From positions 280,299 to 344,298 of the forward strand of contig NZ_KB235933.1 in NCBI RefSeq assembly GCF_000332315.1: a DNA stretch of 64,000 nt, read 5' to 3'. The first letter of the stretch is position 1. The number at the start of each line of letters is the position of its first letter. Made by a program: the position numbers and the translations under genes. Of the stretch, positions 45,043 through 54,949 are shown in pieces. The notes under the pieces are model-generated. The model searched no databases. It saw only the letters and a list, made by a program, of their open reading frames with translations, and had not been told where the DNA came from. This DNA is from Prochlorothrix hollandica PCC 9006 = CALU 1027. GTDB lineage: Bacteria; Cyanobacteriota; Cyanobacteriia; Prochlorotrichales; Prochlorotrichaceae.

Positions 45043-46131
45043 TTAAAACAGGCGGCACTGGCCCTGGTGGCGCAAGAGATGATCACACAGCACCAACGCC
45101 ACCATGGCTTCCACCATGGGCACTGCGCGGGGCAAAACGCAGGGATCATGGCGACCCTTGGCAGAAAGGAGCGTTTCTTCCCCGGTATTGGTGACGGTGC
45201 GCTGTTCCTTGCGGATAGTGGCAGTGGGCTTAAAGGCCACCCGAATCACAATGTTTTCCCCATTGGAAATCCCCCCTTGGGTGCCCCCAGAGCGGTTGGT
45301 GCGGGTGCGGGTTTCACCGCGATCGTCGATGTAAAACTCATCATTATGCTCACTGCCCTTGAGCAGAGTGCCCCCAAACCCCGAACCCAGCTCAAAGCCC
45401 TTGGAAGCGGGGAGAGACATGACCCCTTTGGCTAGATCCGCTTCTAGTTTGTCAAATACAGGGGATCCCAGACCTTTGGGCACCTGGCGGGCCACACATT
45501 CCACTACGCCGCCGATCGAGTCCCCTTCGTCCCGCACCTGTTCCACCAAAGTCAGCATTTGGGCCGCCATGGCGGCATCGGGACAGCGGACAATATTACT
45601 TTCAATTTGCTCTAGGGTGACGTGGTTGGGGTCGATCTCCGCCTGCAAATGCTGAATCCGCTGCACATAGCCCAGAATCTCTACCCCCGCCACCTGGTGC
45701 AGAATTTTTTTGGCGATCGCCCCCGCCGCCACCCGACCAATGGTTTCCCGGGCAGAGGAACGGCCCCCCCCCTGGTAGTTGCGAATACCATACTTCGCGT
45801 CATAGGTGGCATCGGCATGGGAGGGGCGATATTTCTGCACCATATCGTCGTAATCCTGGGGCCGGGTATCTTGGTTGCGCACCAGGATCGTGATGGGAGT
45901 CCCAAGGGTTTGGCCCTGGAAAACACCGGAAATAATTTCGCAGGTATCGGTTTCTTTGCGGGGGGTGGTGATTTTGCTTTGACCGGGACGGCGGCGATCG
46001 AGTTCAAACTGAATCTCTTCCGGGGAAATCTCCAGACGGGGAGGACAGCCATCGATGACAACCCCAACACCGCCCCCATGGGACTCACCAAAGGTAGTAA
46101 TGCGAAAAAGATGTCCGAAGCTGTTGCCCAT
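45043..46131 (-). CDS. aroC: chorismate synthase
   Basis: This 362-residue FMN-dependent enzyme makes chorismate from 5-enolpyruvylshikimate-3-phosphate, the last step of the shikimate pathway. Family signatures: [18 protein letters not shown] at the N-terminus with the catalytic His, [20 protein letters not shown] with the second His, [18 protein letters not shown], and the Asp-containing C-terminal block [19 protein letters not shown]. Length is typical. It is flanked by dispersed repeats and not in an operon. Confidence 0.97.
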   Translation of the reverse strand: MGNSFGHLFRITTFGESHGGGVGVVIDGCPPRLEISPEEIQFELDRRRPGQSKITTPRKETDTCEIISGVFQGQTLGTPITILVRNQDTRPQDYDDMVQKYRPSHADATYDAKYGIRNYQGGGRSSARETIGRVAAGAIAKKILHQVAGVEILGYVQRIQHLQAEIDPNHVTLEQIESNIVRCPDAAMAAQMLTLVEQVRDEGDSIGGVVECVARQVPKGLGSPVFDKLEADLAKGVMSLPASKGFELGSGFGGTLLKGSEHNDEFYIDDRGETRTRTNRSGGTQGGISNGENIVIRVAFKPTATIRKEQRTVTNTGEETLLSAKGRHDPCVLPRAVPMVEAMVALVLCDHLLRHQGQCRLF

Positions 46132-46820
46132 GGTGTGTTGCTCTGTAGGTGTTGCTCTGTGTCAGTAAAAATCTGTGTCAGTAAAAAGAGTTGCCGTAGG
46201 TTGGGTAGAGGTACGCAACCCAACACGAGACTTACAAATTACTCCGTTGGGTTTCGCCCTGGGAGGTTGGGGACATGGGCCTAGACTGGTTGCAGGCTCA
46301 ACCCAACCTACAGCCAAAAGGGCATACGACATGTAGGTTGGGTTGAGCCTTGCGAAACCCAACACAACCCTTGTGGCGGTTGGGTTCTGTTCCTCTACCC
46401 AACCTACAGCGACTGCCGAAAAAACCGCTGTCTAGGTCAAGATCGACCCAAACCGGGCAGGATCCGGGTTTCGCCGCCCAAGGCAGAATCCTGTGTCAGT
46501 CCACCGGGCTAAGGGGAACAGGGTCCAGCCTACGGCAAACACCGCTACGGCAAACACCGCTACGGCAGGCACCGCTACGACAGGCACCGCTAGCTATATT
46601 ACAATCTGCCAGGGTCGCAGCAAGACAGCGTATAGTAGAGACGGTCAAGACGCTGCGGCCCACGTCAGGATCGGCGAGCATTATCGGCGAGCATTATCGG
46701 CGAGCATTGTCCTGACCTTCCCAGGGTTCTGGGTAGCCCCAAGGCTTTGTACTGTAGCCTCAAGGCTTTTTGTTCTTTATTTACGTTCGCGATCGTTAGC
46801 GCCTGCTCCACTGTCACTAA
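46132..46820. repeat. noncoding region with TTGGGTTTCG repeats and two tandem arrays
   Basis: Reverse copies of the repeat seen at 724-930 lie at 46190-46330 and 46330-46410. A 15-bp array CTACGGCAAACACCG (four units with CTACG(G/A)CAGGCACCG variants) lies at 46531-46593. A 14-bp array ATCGGCGAGCATT(A/G) has three units at 46670-46710. No gene is supported. Confidence 0.8.
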
Positions 46821-47092
46821 CTCCGCCCTAAAGGACGGAGCTTGCCTAAACCAATTTAGGCAACGTAAGTAGCGACTACCACACTGAGACACAACTTGGC
46901 ACAGACCTCCGAATACTTCCCCAGTTCGGATTCCCTCTAAGCCTTATTGGTAGGGCGTTGTGAGACAAGACATCTTAGTTGTGTTGTGGGAGGGGACTTA
47001 AACGAGTTTGCTGGTTCTCGGCCTTATCGGCAATTAAAAACCAGTACCCGCAAGGGTTCTATGTAAAGCCGTGCTTCAGCACGGGGTTTCTA
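46821..47092 (+). mobile_element. IS200/IS605-type palindrome-associated element without transposase
   Basis: The left hairpin CTCCGCCCTAAAGGACGGAG (46821-46840) and right hairpin CCGTGCTTCAGCACGG (47069-47084) resemble the ends of cyanobacterial IS605-group elements. The 230 bases between them hold no gene. It is a likely derivative mobilised in trans and ends 13 bp before the next start codon. Confidence 0.5.
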
Positions 47093-47104
47093 CCCAAATT
47101 TTTG

Positions 47105-47992
47105 ATGAATGCAGAATCAAAATCCGTCTCTTTCTCGGCAGAAGACTTTGAGAAAGCGTTAGCCGCCCACGACTACGAGTTCCAGAAAGGCCAGACGGTG
47201 ACCGGGGTGATTGTGGATCACGCCACGGACGGTACCTATATTGACATCGGGGGCAAGTCGTCGGCTTTTCTGCCCCGACGGGAAGCGGGATTAAAGACCG
47301 TGGTGGATTTGTCGGCCCGGTTTCCCCTGGGGGAAGAGCGAGAGTTTTTAATTATCCAAGATCAAAATGCCGATGGCCAAGTGACCCTCTCGGTGCGGCA
47401 ACTGGAGTTGAAGCACATTTGGGACAGCCTGGAGGAGCAACAAACCAGTAAGACAGTGTTCCAAGTGAAGGTGACCGGCACCAATCGCGGCGGTGTGATG
47501 GTGGATGTGGATGGGTTGCGGGGGTTTATTCCGCGATCGCACCTCCATGACAAAGAGGGGATGGAGTCCCTCAAGGGTCAGGTGATCACGGCAGCACTCC
47601 TAGAGGTGAGCCGCGATCGCAACAAGGTCGTTTTATCCCAACGCCTTGCCAGCCAATCGGAGCAGTTTGCCCAATTAGAGGTGGGGCAACTGGTGACGGG
47701 CCATGTGATGAGCCTCAAGCCCTTTGGTATTTTTGTGGACTTTGAAGGGGGCACGGGCCTGCTGCACATTAACCAAATCAGCAATAAGTTTGTCAAAGAC
47801 CTCAGCACCTTCTTTTCCCCAGGGCAACCCATCAAGGCGGTGATTGCAGACCTGGATGAAGGACGGGGGCGCATTGCCCTGTCCACCAAGTATTTGGAAA
47901 ATCACCCCGGCGAAATCCTGGAGAATTTGCAAGAGGTGATGGATTCTGCCGAGTCTCGTCTGGAGCGGGCCAAGAAAAAGCTGGGGCTTTAA
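47105..47992 (+). CDS. ribosomal protein S1-like protein, three S1 domains
   Basis: This 295-residue RNA-binding protein has three S1 repeats at residues ~28-100 (KGQTVTGVIVDHATDGTYIDIGGKSSAFLP), ~115-180 (FQVKVTGTNRGGVMVDVDGLRGFIPRSHL) and ~195-265 (LEVGQLVTGHVMSLKPFGIFVDFEGGTGLLH), and a helical tail. Cyanobacteria have short S1 proteins (Rps1a, Rps1b) of about this size that help mRNA bind the ribosome; which paralogue this is cannot be decided. ATG 47105 begins the conserved part. The frame is open into the IS605-like element upstream, and no Shine-Dalgarno is visible. Confidence 0.9.
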   Translation: MNAESKSVSFSAEDFEKALAAHDYEFQKGQTVTGVIVDHATDGTYIDIGGKSSAFLPRREAGLKTVVDLSARFPLGEEREFLIIQDQNADGQVTLSVRQLELKHIWDSLEEQQTSKTVFQVKVTGTNRGGVMVDVDGLRGFIPRSHLHDKEGMESLKGQVITAALLEVSRDRNKVVLSQRLASQSEQFAQLEVGQLVTGHVMSLKPFGIFVDFEGGTGLLHINQISNKFVKDLSTFFSPGQPIKAVIADLDEGRGRIALSTKYLENHPGEILENLQEVMDSAESRLERAKKKLGL

Positions 47993-48061
47993 GGGGGGTC
48001 AACCTGGGGCTTAGCTCCCTGCCGCCGTCCCGTTCAGTTGTCGTTTATCTGTCCTGACCCT

Positions 48062-48925
48062 ATGACCCTCACCTGGGAACTCGATTTCTACTCCCGTCCC
48101 ATTGTGGATGAGACCGGCAAAAAAGTTTGGGAATTGGTTCTCTGTGAAAGTGCCTCCACCATAGACACCGACCTCGCCAGCCTGTTTCGCTATAGCCAAT
48201 ATTGCCCCAGCACCCAAGTTAATTCCCTCTGGCTCCAGGAAGCCATCCAAACCGCCATCGATCAACGGGGCAAACCGCCCACCCAGGTGCGCTTTTTTCG
48301 GCGGCAGATGAACAATATGATCACCAAAGCCTGTAAGGATCTGGGGCTGGGGGCCAAGATTAGCCGCCGCACCGTCACCCTCTATCACTGGCTCCAGGAT
48401 CGCTATGTGACGGTCTATCCCCAACATCCGGGCTATCAGGCCGCCCCCATGCCGTCGGTGCAATACAATCCTGAACGCCCCAACCCCTTGCCCGATGCCC
48501 TCCAGGGCGATCGCTGGAGCTTAGTCAATTTAACCGTGGCCGACTTTCAGGACATGGGGGAGTGGGACATTGGCTTTGAGGACGCATTCCCCTTGGCTCC
48601 CCTGGGCTTAAACCCCGACACCCCAATTCCAGGGCTAATTATTTTTTCGGAACGGGCCATGGCCCTCGCGGCCTGGATGTCCGGTTTGGAGTTGGGATTT
48701 CTGACGGTGGAGACCAAGGCTCCGGCCAGTTTGGTGCTGGAAACGGGGGCTAGCGATCGCTGGATCCTGGCCAACCTGGTCAATGGCGATCTGGTGGCAG
48801 AAGCCCAACGCTTTGCCACCGCCAAGGCCCAGGCCCAGAATGTCCACTTTCTAGCCATTCAGGCCAGTACTCCATCGGAATCCTTTGCCGGATTTTGGCT
48901 CCTGCAAGAGTTAACGGGTCTCTAG
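48062..48925 (+). CDS. Tab2/Atab2 family RNA-binding protein (DUF1092)
   Basis: This 287-residue protein belongs to the Tab2 family. In algae and plants Tab2 binds psaB mRNA and promotes photosystem translation; cyanobacterial members are linked to photosystem assembly. It begins with TWELDFYSRPIVDETGKKVWELVLC and carries QVRFFRRQMNNMITKACKDLG and PLPDALQGDRWSLVNLTVADF. The C-terminal WILANLVNGDLVAEAQRFATAK ... FAGFWLLQELTG is the conserved end. ATG 48062 matches the family N-terminus; the frame is open 24 bases further upstream. Confidence 0.92.
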   Translation: MTLTWELDFYSRPIVDETGKKVWELVLCESASTIDTDLASLFRYSQYCPSTQVNSLWLQEAIQTAIDQRGKPPTQVRFFRRQMNNMITKACKDLGLGAKISRRTVTLYHWLQDRYVTVYPQHPGYQAAPMPSVQYNPERPNPLPDALQGDRWSLVNLTVADFQDMGEWDIGFEDAFPLAPLGLNPDTPIPGLIIFSERAMALAAWMSGLELGFLTVETKAPASLVLETGASDRWILANLVNGDLVAEAQRFATAKAQAQNVHFLAIQASTPSESFAGFWLLQELTGL

Positions 48926-49352
48926 TACACCAGGGGGTAAGGTCGCCGACCCTGCACAATTTCAGTCCCGTTCGTAGGGCTTAGTTTGCCAGTCACTCCT
49001 CCGGGTGCATCCCGCTGTAGCGGCCCTCACCCTCAATCCCTCTCCCAGAACGGGAGAGGGACTTTGAACGGTCTGGCTCCCCGTCTCCCGCCCTGGAAAA
49101 AGGAGCTGGGGGATTTTGAACGGTCTGGCTCACCTTCTCCCAGGGCGGGAGAAGGGGCTGGGGGATGAGGGATGAGGAGCAAGTTGCCCAATCCGCTGCG
49201 ATCGCCCAGTTAAACCCACCCCTAACCCCGACCTAGAAAGGAACCGGAGCGCGTTCTCCTCCTCTCGGAAGGGAGCTGGGGGGTGGGTCTGACTTATGCC
49301 ACCCACAGAAAGGCGAAGGGACAAGCCCCTGCTGGTTAGAACTCCACCACCG
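48926..49352. repeat. intergenic region with CCCTCTCCC dispersed repeats
   Basis: Palindromic CCCTCTCCCAGAACGGGAGAGGG and CTTCTCCCAGGGCGGGAGAAGG-type segments lie at 49030-49165. CCCAACCCC-type segments with ACCCACCCCTAACCCCGACC follow at 49210-49290. Similar repeats occur at 44640, 54590 and 60870. No gene is seen. Confidence 0.7.
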
Positions 49353-51302
49353 TTAGCCGTCCTGGGACTGCTGGTGTTGCAGATAGAAGGCGATCGCCTC
49401 TGCTGCCAAATCCCGGATGGCCTTACCCTGCTGGATAGAATGGACCTTCAGTTGATCATGGAGATCCGGCGGCAGTTCCACCCGGTAGCGCACTCGCCGT
49501 TCCCGCAGCTTGCCCTGAAAGCCATCGGGGTTCTCGGCATAGAGGGCCATAAACTGCCGCAATTCCTCAAAGCCCAGCCGATGACAGAAATCCCCAAAGC
49601 TTTCATGGCGCTTGTGATCCAGCTTAAAGGCCAGAAACAGGGGTTCCAGCGTGGTTTCCAGGGTATCAATAGGCATCCGATCGATAAACGGTTGAGCCAG
49701 CCGGGTTTGGTGGGGCGATCCCCCCAGCCACAGTTGGTAGCTTTCCGGGGCAGTGCCCACAAACCCCAATTCCGCCATGTAGGGACGGGCGCAACCATTG
49801 GGGCACCCCGTCATGCGGATCACAAAATGCTCATTTTTCAGTTCTAGGCGATCGAGCAACACCCGAATCCGCTCCAGAATCCCTGGAATGGCCCGCTCCG
49901 ACTCGGTAATCGCTAACCCACAGGTGGGCAAGGCCGGACAGGCCATGGCATAGCGCTCCAGGGTGTCAATGTCCCCCGGTCCGGGAATGCCGCAGCGATC
50001 GAGAATCCCCTGGATCGCCTCCCGGTCTCCTGGCTCAATGTCATAGATCAGGACGTTTTGATTGGCCGTCACCCGCATCGGTCGATCAAAGCCCTGGATA
50101 ATCTCCCGCAGGGCCGTTTTAAGCTGAAAGCCCTCCCGATCCAAGACCCGACCATTGCGCACCGGTAGCCCCACAAACAGCTTGCCATCGCCCTGGTCAT
50201 GCCAGCCTAGGTAGTCGTGATACTTAAAAGGAGGCATGGCCTTGGAGGGCTGAAACGTTTTGCCCCAATAGCCTTCCACCACCTGGCGGAACTTTGCCAC
50301 GCCCCAGTTTTCGATCAGATACTTCATGCGGGCCAGACGGCGAGTTTCCCGGTTGCCATTGTCCCGCTGGGTGGCCACAATGGCCTTGACCACATCATAA
50401 ATGTCCCCATGCTCCACAAAGCCAATGGCATCGGCAATGCGGGGGAAGGTTTCTTCCTTGTTGTGGGTGCGTCCCATGCCGCCCCCAGCATAGACATTAA
50501 AGCCTTGCAGTTCCCCTTTCTTGTTGGTAATCACCACCAATCCCAGATCCTGGGTCAGCAGATCAATGGAGTTATCCCCCGGCACCGTCACCGCGATCTT
50601 AAACTTGCGGGGCATGTAATAGGTGCCATAGATCGGCTCTAGGCTATCGGCCATCAAGGTCCCGTGGTTATCGGTTTGGCGAGATAGCTTGACCGTGGGA
50701 TCCTCTTCCCCGGACACCACCTTTTCCCCGTCTAACCAAATTTCATAATAGGCTCCCGTTTGGGGGGTCAACAGATCCGCCACGGTGTTGGCATAGTGCC
50801 ATGCCAGATCATAGGCTGGCTTGTCGCGAAAGGGGGCTGGGGGAGCCATGACATTGCGGTTGAGATCGCCACAAGCCCCCAGGGTGGATCCCATACTTTT
50901 GATAATGCTAGCCATCACGGTTTTCAGATCCTTTTTGAGGATGCCGTGGAGTTGAAAGGCTTGGCGGGTAGTGGCTCGCAGGGTCTGGCTACCATACTCG
51001 TCCGCCAGTCGATCGAGGGTCAGATAAAGCTGGGGGGGCACAAAGCCACCGGGGGTGCGGGTGCGCAACATGAACTGATAGGCTTTTTCTTGCCCTTTGA
51101 CCCGTCGATCGCGATCGTCCTGTTGATAAGATCCATGGAACTTCAGCACCTGAATCCCGTCTTCCGAGAATCGATTGGTGTCTTGTTGCAGCTCTGTGAA
51201 AACAGGTTCTTTCAGGAACTGGCTCCGCTCTTTGAGTGCTTCAACCTTAGACGTTTTGGAAGCGCTGCTGGGAGGAACAGTAGGGGCCGTAACCATGGGC
51301 AT
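49353..51302 (-). CDS. sir: ferredoxin-sulfite reductase with C-terminal ribbon-helix-helix-like tail
   Basis: This 649-residue enzyme reduces sulfite to sulfide with six electrons from ferredoxin. The [4Fe-4S]-siroheme ligands are visible in [13 protein letters not shown] and [18 protein letters not shown]. Ferredoxin-nitrite/sulfite half-domains are recognised by [20 protein letters not shown] and VRVTANQN-like (here [14 protein letters not shown]). The last ~45 residues, from [20 protein letters not shown] through [17 protein letters not shown], look like a ribbon-helix-helix unit beyond the catalytic core. Starts at 51302 (MPMVTAP) and 51296 are both possible. No linked sulfur genes. Confidence 0.95.
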   Translation of the reverse strand: MPMVTAPTVPPSSASKTSKVEALKERSQFLKEPVFTELQQDTNRFSEDGIQVLKFHGSYQQDDRDRRVKGQEKAYQFMLRTRTPGGFVPPQLYLTLDRLADEYGSQTLRATTRQAFQLHGILKKDLKTVMASIIKSMGSTLGACGDLNRNVMAPPAPFRDKPAYDLAWHYANTVADLLTPQTGAYYEIWLDGEKVVSGEEDPTVKLSRQTDNHGTLMADSLEPIYGTYYMPRKFKIAVTVPGDNSIDLLTQDLGLVVITNKKGELQGFNVYAGGGMGRTHNKEETFPRIADAIGFVEHGDIYDVVKAIVATQRDNGNRETRRLARMKYLIENWGVAKFRQVVEGYWGKTFQPSKAMPPFKYHDYLGWHDQGDGKLFVGLPVRNGRVLDREGFQLKTALREIIQGFDRPMRVTANQNVLIYDIEPGDREAIQGILDRCGIPGPGDIDTLERYAMACPALPTCGLAITESERAIPGILERIRVLLDRLELKNEHFVIRMTGCPNGCARPYMAELGFVGTAPESYQLWLGGSPHQTRLAQPFIDRMPIDTLETTLEPLFLAFKLDHKRHESFGDFCHRLGFEELRQFMALYAENPDGFQGKLRERRVRYRVELPPDLHDQLKVHSIQQGKAIRDLAAEAIAFYLQHQQSQDG

Positions 51303-52173
51303 GACTCTCGTAAAACACAACAATAAATGGCAGGGTATCAACTTAAGCCGGGAGAGTGGGACGATCCGCGCCCCACTCTCCCGTTAATCTTGTCCCGCTT
51401 TCAGCGGGAACCCGAATGGCATGGATGGATGGATGGATGAATGGATGAATGGATGGATTGACCTGAGGTCAAATCTAGGGACAACGGGTCTAGGGACAAC
51501 GGGTCTAGGGACAACGGGTCTAGGGACAACGGGTCTAGGGACAACGGGCGGGAGGACAGACAGAATACATCTCGCTGTTTCAGGTCTGGCCCTCATCCCC
51601 CAATACCCATGGCAAAGGCTCAGTGCTGATCCCTGGGGGGATGCACTCAACTCCTGTCATAGGTCTGGGGCTACCCGCATCGGTTGGGGTGGGGGGGACT
51701 AGGCGGGGGGATGGAGATCTTAAAGCTAATGGTTTTAGACCGTTTTCAAACTGAGCTGACCCAGGCTCCACAGCAGGGGAACACCTTATCTTTGGGGAGA
51801 AGTCTATGGCTAGGGGACTCGTGGGCAAATCCCTAGGGAACAAGACCTATGCCTGGGAGTGCCTCGGTTGGACCCCGGTTCCCGAATCCCGATCAGTCCA
51901 TCGGCAGGGCGCGATGGGGGGAAAAACCCAGGGAGAACCTAACTCTTGCCCAGCCGATCGAGGGGGCAATATAGGAGTCTGATTCTAACATTGGGGATCC
52001 CTTCCCTTACTAGGGGTTGTAATGAATCTCCACAGGGTACGAAGCGGCTTATGACGGTGACTGCCATCACGGTTCAGTCCTAGGAGTGATCACAGGATAT
52101 CGGGGGTTTCCGCTGGGCCTACCGCTGAAAGCAGGACAGGATTAACGGGGGGCTGGGGCGCTAGATCCAAGAC
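51303..52173. repeat. 871-bp noncoding region with two tandem arrays
   Basis: ATGG/ATGA tetranucleotide repeats lie at 51420-51460. Five copies of the 15-bp unit GGGACAACGGGTCTA follow at 51478-51549. The rest (51550-52173) shows no gene, although parts are GC-rich enough to leave open frames. Confidence 0.8.
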
Positions 52174-53454
52174 CTAGGGCAGGGTCGATGACTCGATCGA
52201 ACTCACAGAACTGACAACGTTAGAGCCAAAACTGACAATGTAGGGGGAGGGGATAGCGGGGGCTTTATCTTCGCTCACTAGGGCTTGGTAAATCACCGCT
52301 GCCACCTCTGCCCGTGTGGCAGACCGACTGGGGTTGAGGAAACGGGGGTCAGGATAGCTAACCACCAAGCGGCGTTCCGTCACCGCCGCCACCTTGGCCC
52401 AGGCATAGGTGGGCACAATGGCATAGTCGTTGTAATAGGCCAATAAGGTGGGGACGGAGGTTTGGGGCACATAACCTAGACCCGTGGCCAAGGCCAGCAG
52501 GATTTCTAAGCGGGAAATGACTTGATCGGGCCGAAAGCGATCGTCGGGATAGCCCCGCAAAAACCCCTGAACATGGGCCTGGGCAATGGCTTGGGCTGCC
52601 CAATACCCTGGGGGTACATCCTCAAAAGAACGGGACGCGACGATTGCCCTACCGGGAAAGGCATGGGTCAACATGACGGCAAACTGGGCACGGGTCATGG
52701 GGGCATCGGGGCGAAAACTGCCATCGGGGAAACCCTGGATCACCTGCTGATGGACTAGGCCGAGAATGAAGTCTGTGGCCCAATAGCCCCCCGGTAAATC
52801 ATAGAAATCAACGATGGTTCCCATCGCTGCCATCGTGGTCGGCAAGGGAACTCTCCCCTGGGGGCGATCATCGAACCCAACCCCAGCGGATGTCAGGCTA
52901 GGGGAGGAGGCATACCCCCCTGGCGAGGCTTGCACCCCAACTTCCGAGGATGGCAACGGAGGCTGAGACTGGTTCTGAGACTGGTTCTGAGACTGGCTCT
53001 GAGGTGTCGATTGAAGCGGGGGTTGAAGGGTAGGTTGAAGGGTGGGTTCAAGGGTAGGTTCAAGGGTAGGTTCAAGGGTAGGTTCAAGGGGGGGTTGGCC
53101 TGTGGCCTGAAACGTTTGAACCACGAACTGGGGCGTAGGGGATAGGCCAAGGGTCATAGCCACAGGAACACCCACCCCTGCGGCCCAGTCCAGTTCTTGC
53201 TCCAAGGTTTGGGTAAATTGGGCCAAATCCCGATCGTCATCTGGGATCGCACTAGTCTTCAGCCGCCAACTATCACCCAAGGCACTGGGACACCCCAACA
53301 ACATCCCAAAGGCCAGCACCCTAAACCCCTGCTGCACCACCCGCGATCGAGGTACAGCGGCAGGACCCAGAGCAGTGGCAACAGCAGCAGGGGCAACAGC
53401 AGCAGGGGGAATGCTCTCCACGGCTGGCGGAGCAAAGGAGGGATGCCGTACCAT
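52174..53454 (-). CDS. S-layer homology (SLH) domain protein
   Basis: A 426-residue exported protein. A hydrophobic segment at residues ~45-58 (FRVLAFGMLLGCPSALG) may be a late signal peptide or anchor. Residues ~120-165 hold a LEPT/LQPT repeat run followed by QSQNQSQNQS. The C-terminal half has three SLH units: FYDLPGGYWATDFILGLVHQQVIQGFPDGSFRP, FEDVPPGYWAAQAIAQAHVQGFLRGYPDDRFRP and a third ending FLNPSRSATRAEVAAVIYQAL. SLH domains bind pyruvylated wall polymer or peptidoglycan. It lacks the OprB barrel of cyanobacterial SLH porins. Start 53454 has AAGG 6 bases upstream. Confidence 0.85.
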   Translation of the reverse strand: MVRHPSFAPPAVESIPPAAVAPAAVATALGPAAVPRSRVVQQGFRVLAFGMLLGCPSALGDSWRLKTSAIPDDDRDLAQFTQTLEQELDWAAGVGVPVAMTLGLSPTPQFVVQTFQATGQPPLEPTLEPTLEPTLEPTLQPTLQPPLQSTPQSQSQNQSQNQSQPPLPSSEVGVQASPGGYASSPSLTSAGVGFDDRPQGRVPLPTTMAAMGTIVDFYDLPGGYWATDFILGLVHQQVIQGFPDGSFRPDAPMTRAQFAVMLTHAFPGRAIVASRSFEDVPPGYWAAQAIAQAHVQGFLRGYPDDRFRPDQVISRLEILLALATGLGYVPQTSVPTLLAYYNDYAIVPTYAWAKVAAVTERRLVVSYPDPRFLNPSRSATRAEVAAVIYQALVSEDKAPAIPSPYIVSFGSNVVSSVSSIESSTLP

Positions 53455-54156
53455 AAAAAACCTTCGGAATGGGACAAGAAAGAGTTCCACCAAGGCACAA
53501 CCCATGGCAATTTTTAACCCAAGCGGTTAACCCAAGCGGTTAACTCAAACGGTTAACTCAAACGGTTAACTCACACTTATAGGTGTCATGAGATCGGATC
53601 ATACACCGGGCAACCTGAGAGTTAGCGGCCCTGGGATTGTGCCCTGGCTCAGGGCAAGGGCCAGCTACACCCCATCCGGAGAGATGGCAGTTTCATGGCT
53701 CGTCCGTGACGTGTCTAGGACCCGTTGAAATGCATTGGGCCAGCCATTCATTGGGCCAGCCATTCATTGGGCCAGCCATTCATTGGGCCAGCCATTCATT
53801 GGGCTACCCATTCATTGGGCTACCCATTCATTATCCTTGGATCGATCGTTGCTTGCCCAAGAGCGCGTTTCCATGCCATGGATTCCCCCTGGCTGACCCA
53901 CCTACACCTGGCTACTCTCAGACGCATGGGGGGAGGCTGCGCCGCCGATCGCCACAATGAATCGAATCGAGGTGCCCTTTAGGACAGAAACTTTAGGACA
54001 GAAACTTTAGGACCTGGTTGGCTGACAAAAATTCTGCATTGATCGGGGAAACCCCTCCCCTACCAGGTTTTGGTCGATATTGGGTTCCGGTTTCCTGACC
54101 CTTCTGCTGGGGTTGAGTGCTGGCAAGTTTTGTCAGTCGCGCAGCTTGAGGACACA
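53455..54156. repeat. noncoding region with two tandem arrays
   Basis: A 15-bp unit (A)ACGGTTAACTCA, four to five copies, lies at 53517-53575, before the SLH start. A 16-bp unit GCCATTCATTGGGCCA has four copies with CCATTCATTGGGCTAC variants at 53735-53832. A GGTGCCC fragment of the GGGCACCTCGA element is at 53966-53980. A repeat shared with 31905-32000 lies at 54045-54150. No gene is supported. Confidence 0.7.
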
Positions 54157-54190
54157 TAAAAAAACTCCTAACCTTAGGTTAGGAGCTAAA
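54157..54190 (-). terminator. strong Rho-independent terminator on the minus strand
   Basis: On the minus strand, GCTCCTAACC, a 3-4 base loop and GGTTAGGAG are followed by seven T. The GC-rich stem and long U-tract are the clearest minus-strand terminator in the window. The nearest recognised minus-strand gene ends some 760 bp away, so it may end a short unannotated transcript from 54200-54500. Confidence 0.75.
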
Positions 54191-54949
54191 ATCTCGGTTT
54201 CAGGAAAATATCCAAAGAATTCTAGATTTGTTGCTGTCTTTGGGGAGTGACCGAGGGGGAAGGGTTACATATTTTAAGTTGTATCTGAAGCAAGAGTCCC
54301 GGCAGGCTTGGGTGGCTGGGATACCTTGACCACAGCCGAGGGGTTGAGGGGGATGCAGGGTGAACCCTTGACTGAGGCGTTCTGCGATCCGCTGAAACAG
54401 ACACCTAAGAAGATGCGACGGATGGAACCTCAATCCTGACGGTTATATGGTCCAGGTTCCCAGCTAGGCTTGACCCTTGGTGTGGATCAATGGCTCTTAG
54501 GATGAAACTTCAAGACCTAAAACTGCCATTCCGTAGAGGATCTGAAATCCCTCAGAATGTGGGGAGCATTCCAGTGGGGCAAGGTGCTCTTCACCCCTCA
54601 TCCCCCAGCCCCTGCTCCCAGGGTGGGAGAAGGGGAGCCAGAACGTTTAAAGTCCCTCTTCGGGGCAATTATTCAGGGGGTCACGGGAGAATAAGGGCTT
54701 CAGAAAACAGACCTGAGGCGATTGAAGAGGGTCTATTTCACCTTGGCAGATTCCCCGATTTTGGTAGGGGCAATCCCCCCGTGGTTGCCCCGGTTGGGGG
54801 TCGCCAAGAGGGTCGGCACGGGGGCGAGAACCCTACCCGAGGTCGATGGTTCCAAGGTGAAATGCTGGAATTTTGAATAGTCGGCGAACTTGCCCCCTCG
54901 GGTACTAGCCCTGTCCCTGGCAGGGAACCCTAGACCCCAGCAGAGACTA
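54191..54949. other. 760-bp region, possible small transcript plus dispersed repeats
   Basis: A minus-strand frame from TTG 54433 to 54200 (77 codons) has no recognisable domain. 54590-54660 is a CTTCTCCCACCCTGGGAGCAGGGG repeat. 54668-54865 is a truncated long-form GTAACTATTCAGG element with its nested ATTTCACCTTGG..CCAAGGTGAAAT module. No gene is called. Confidence 0.5.

Noticed and set aside
46531..46593. Possible CRISPR-like array
   Set aside because: The 15-bp units are contiguous and degenerate with no unique spacers, and no cas genes are in the window.
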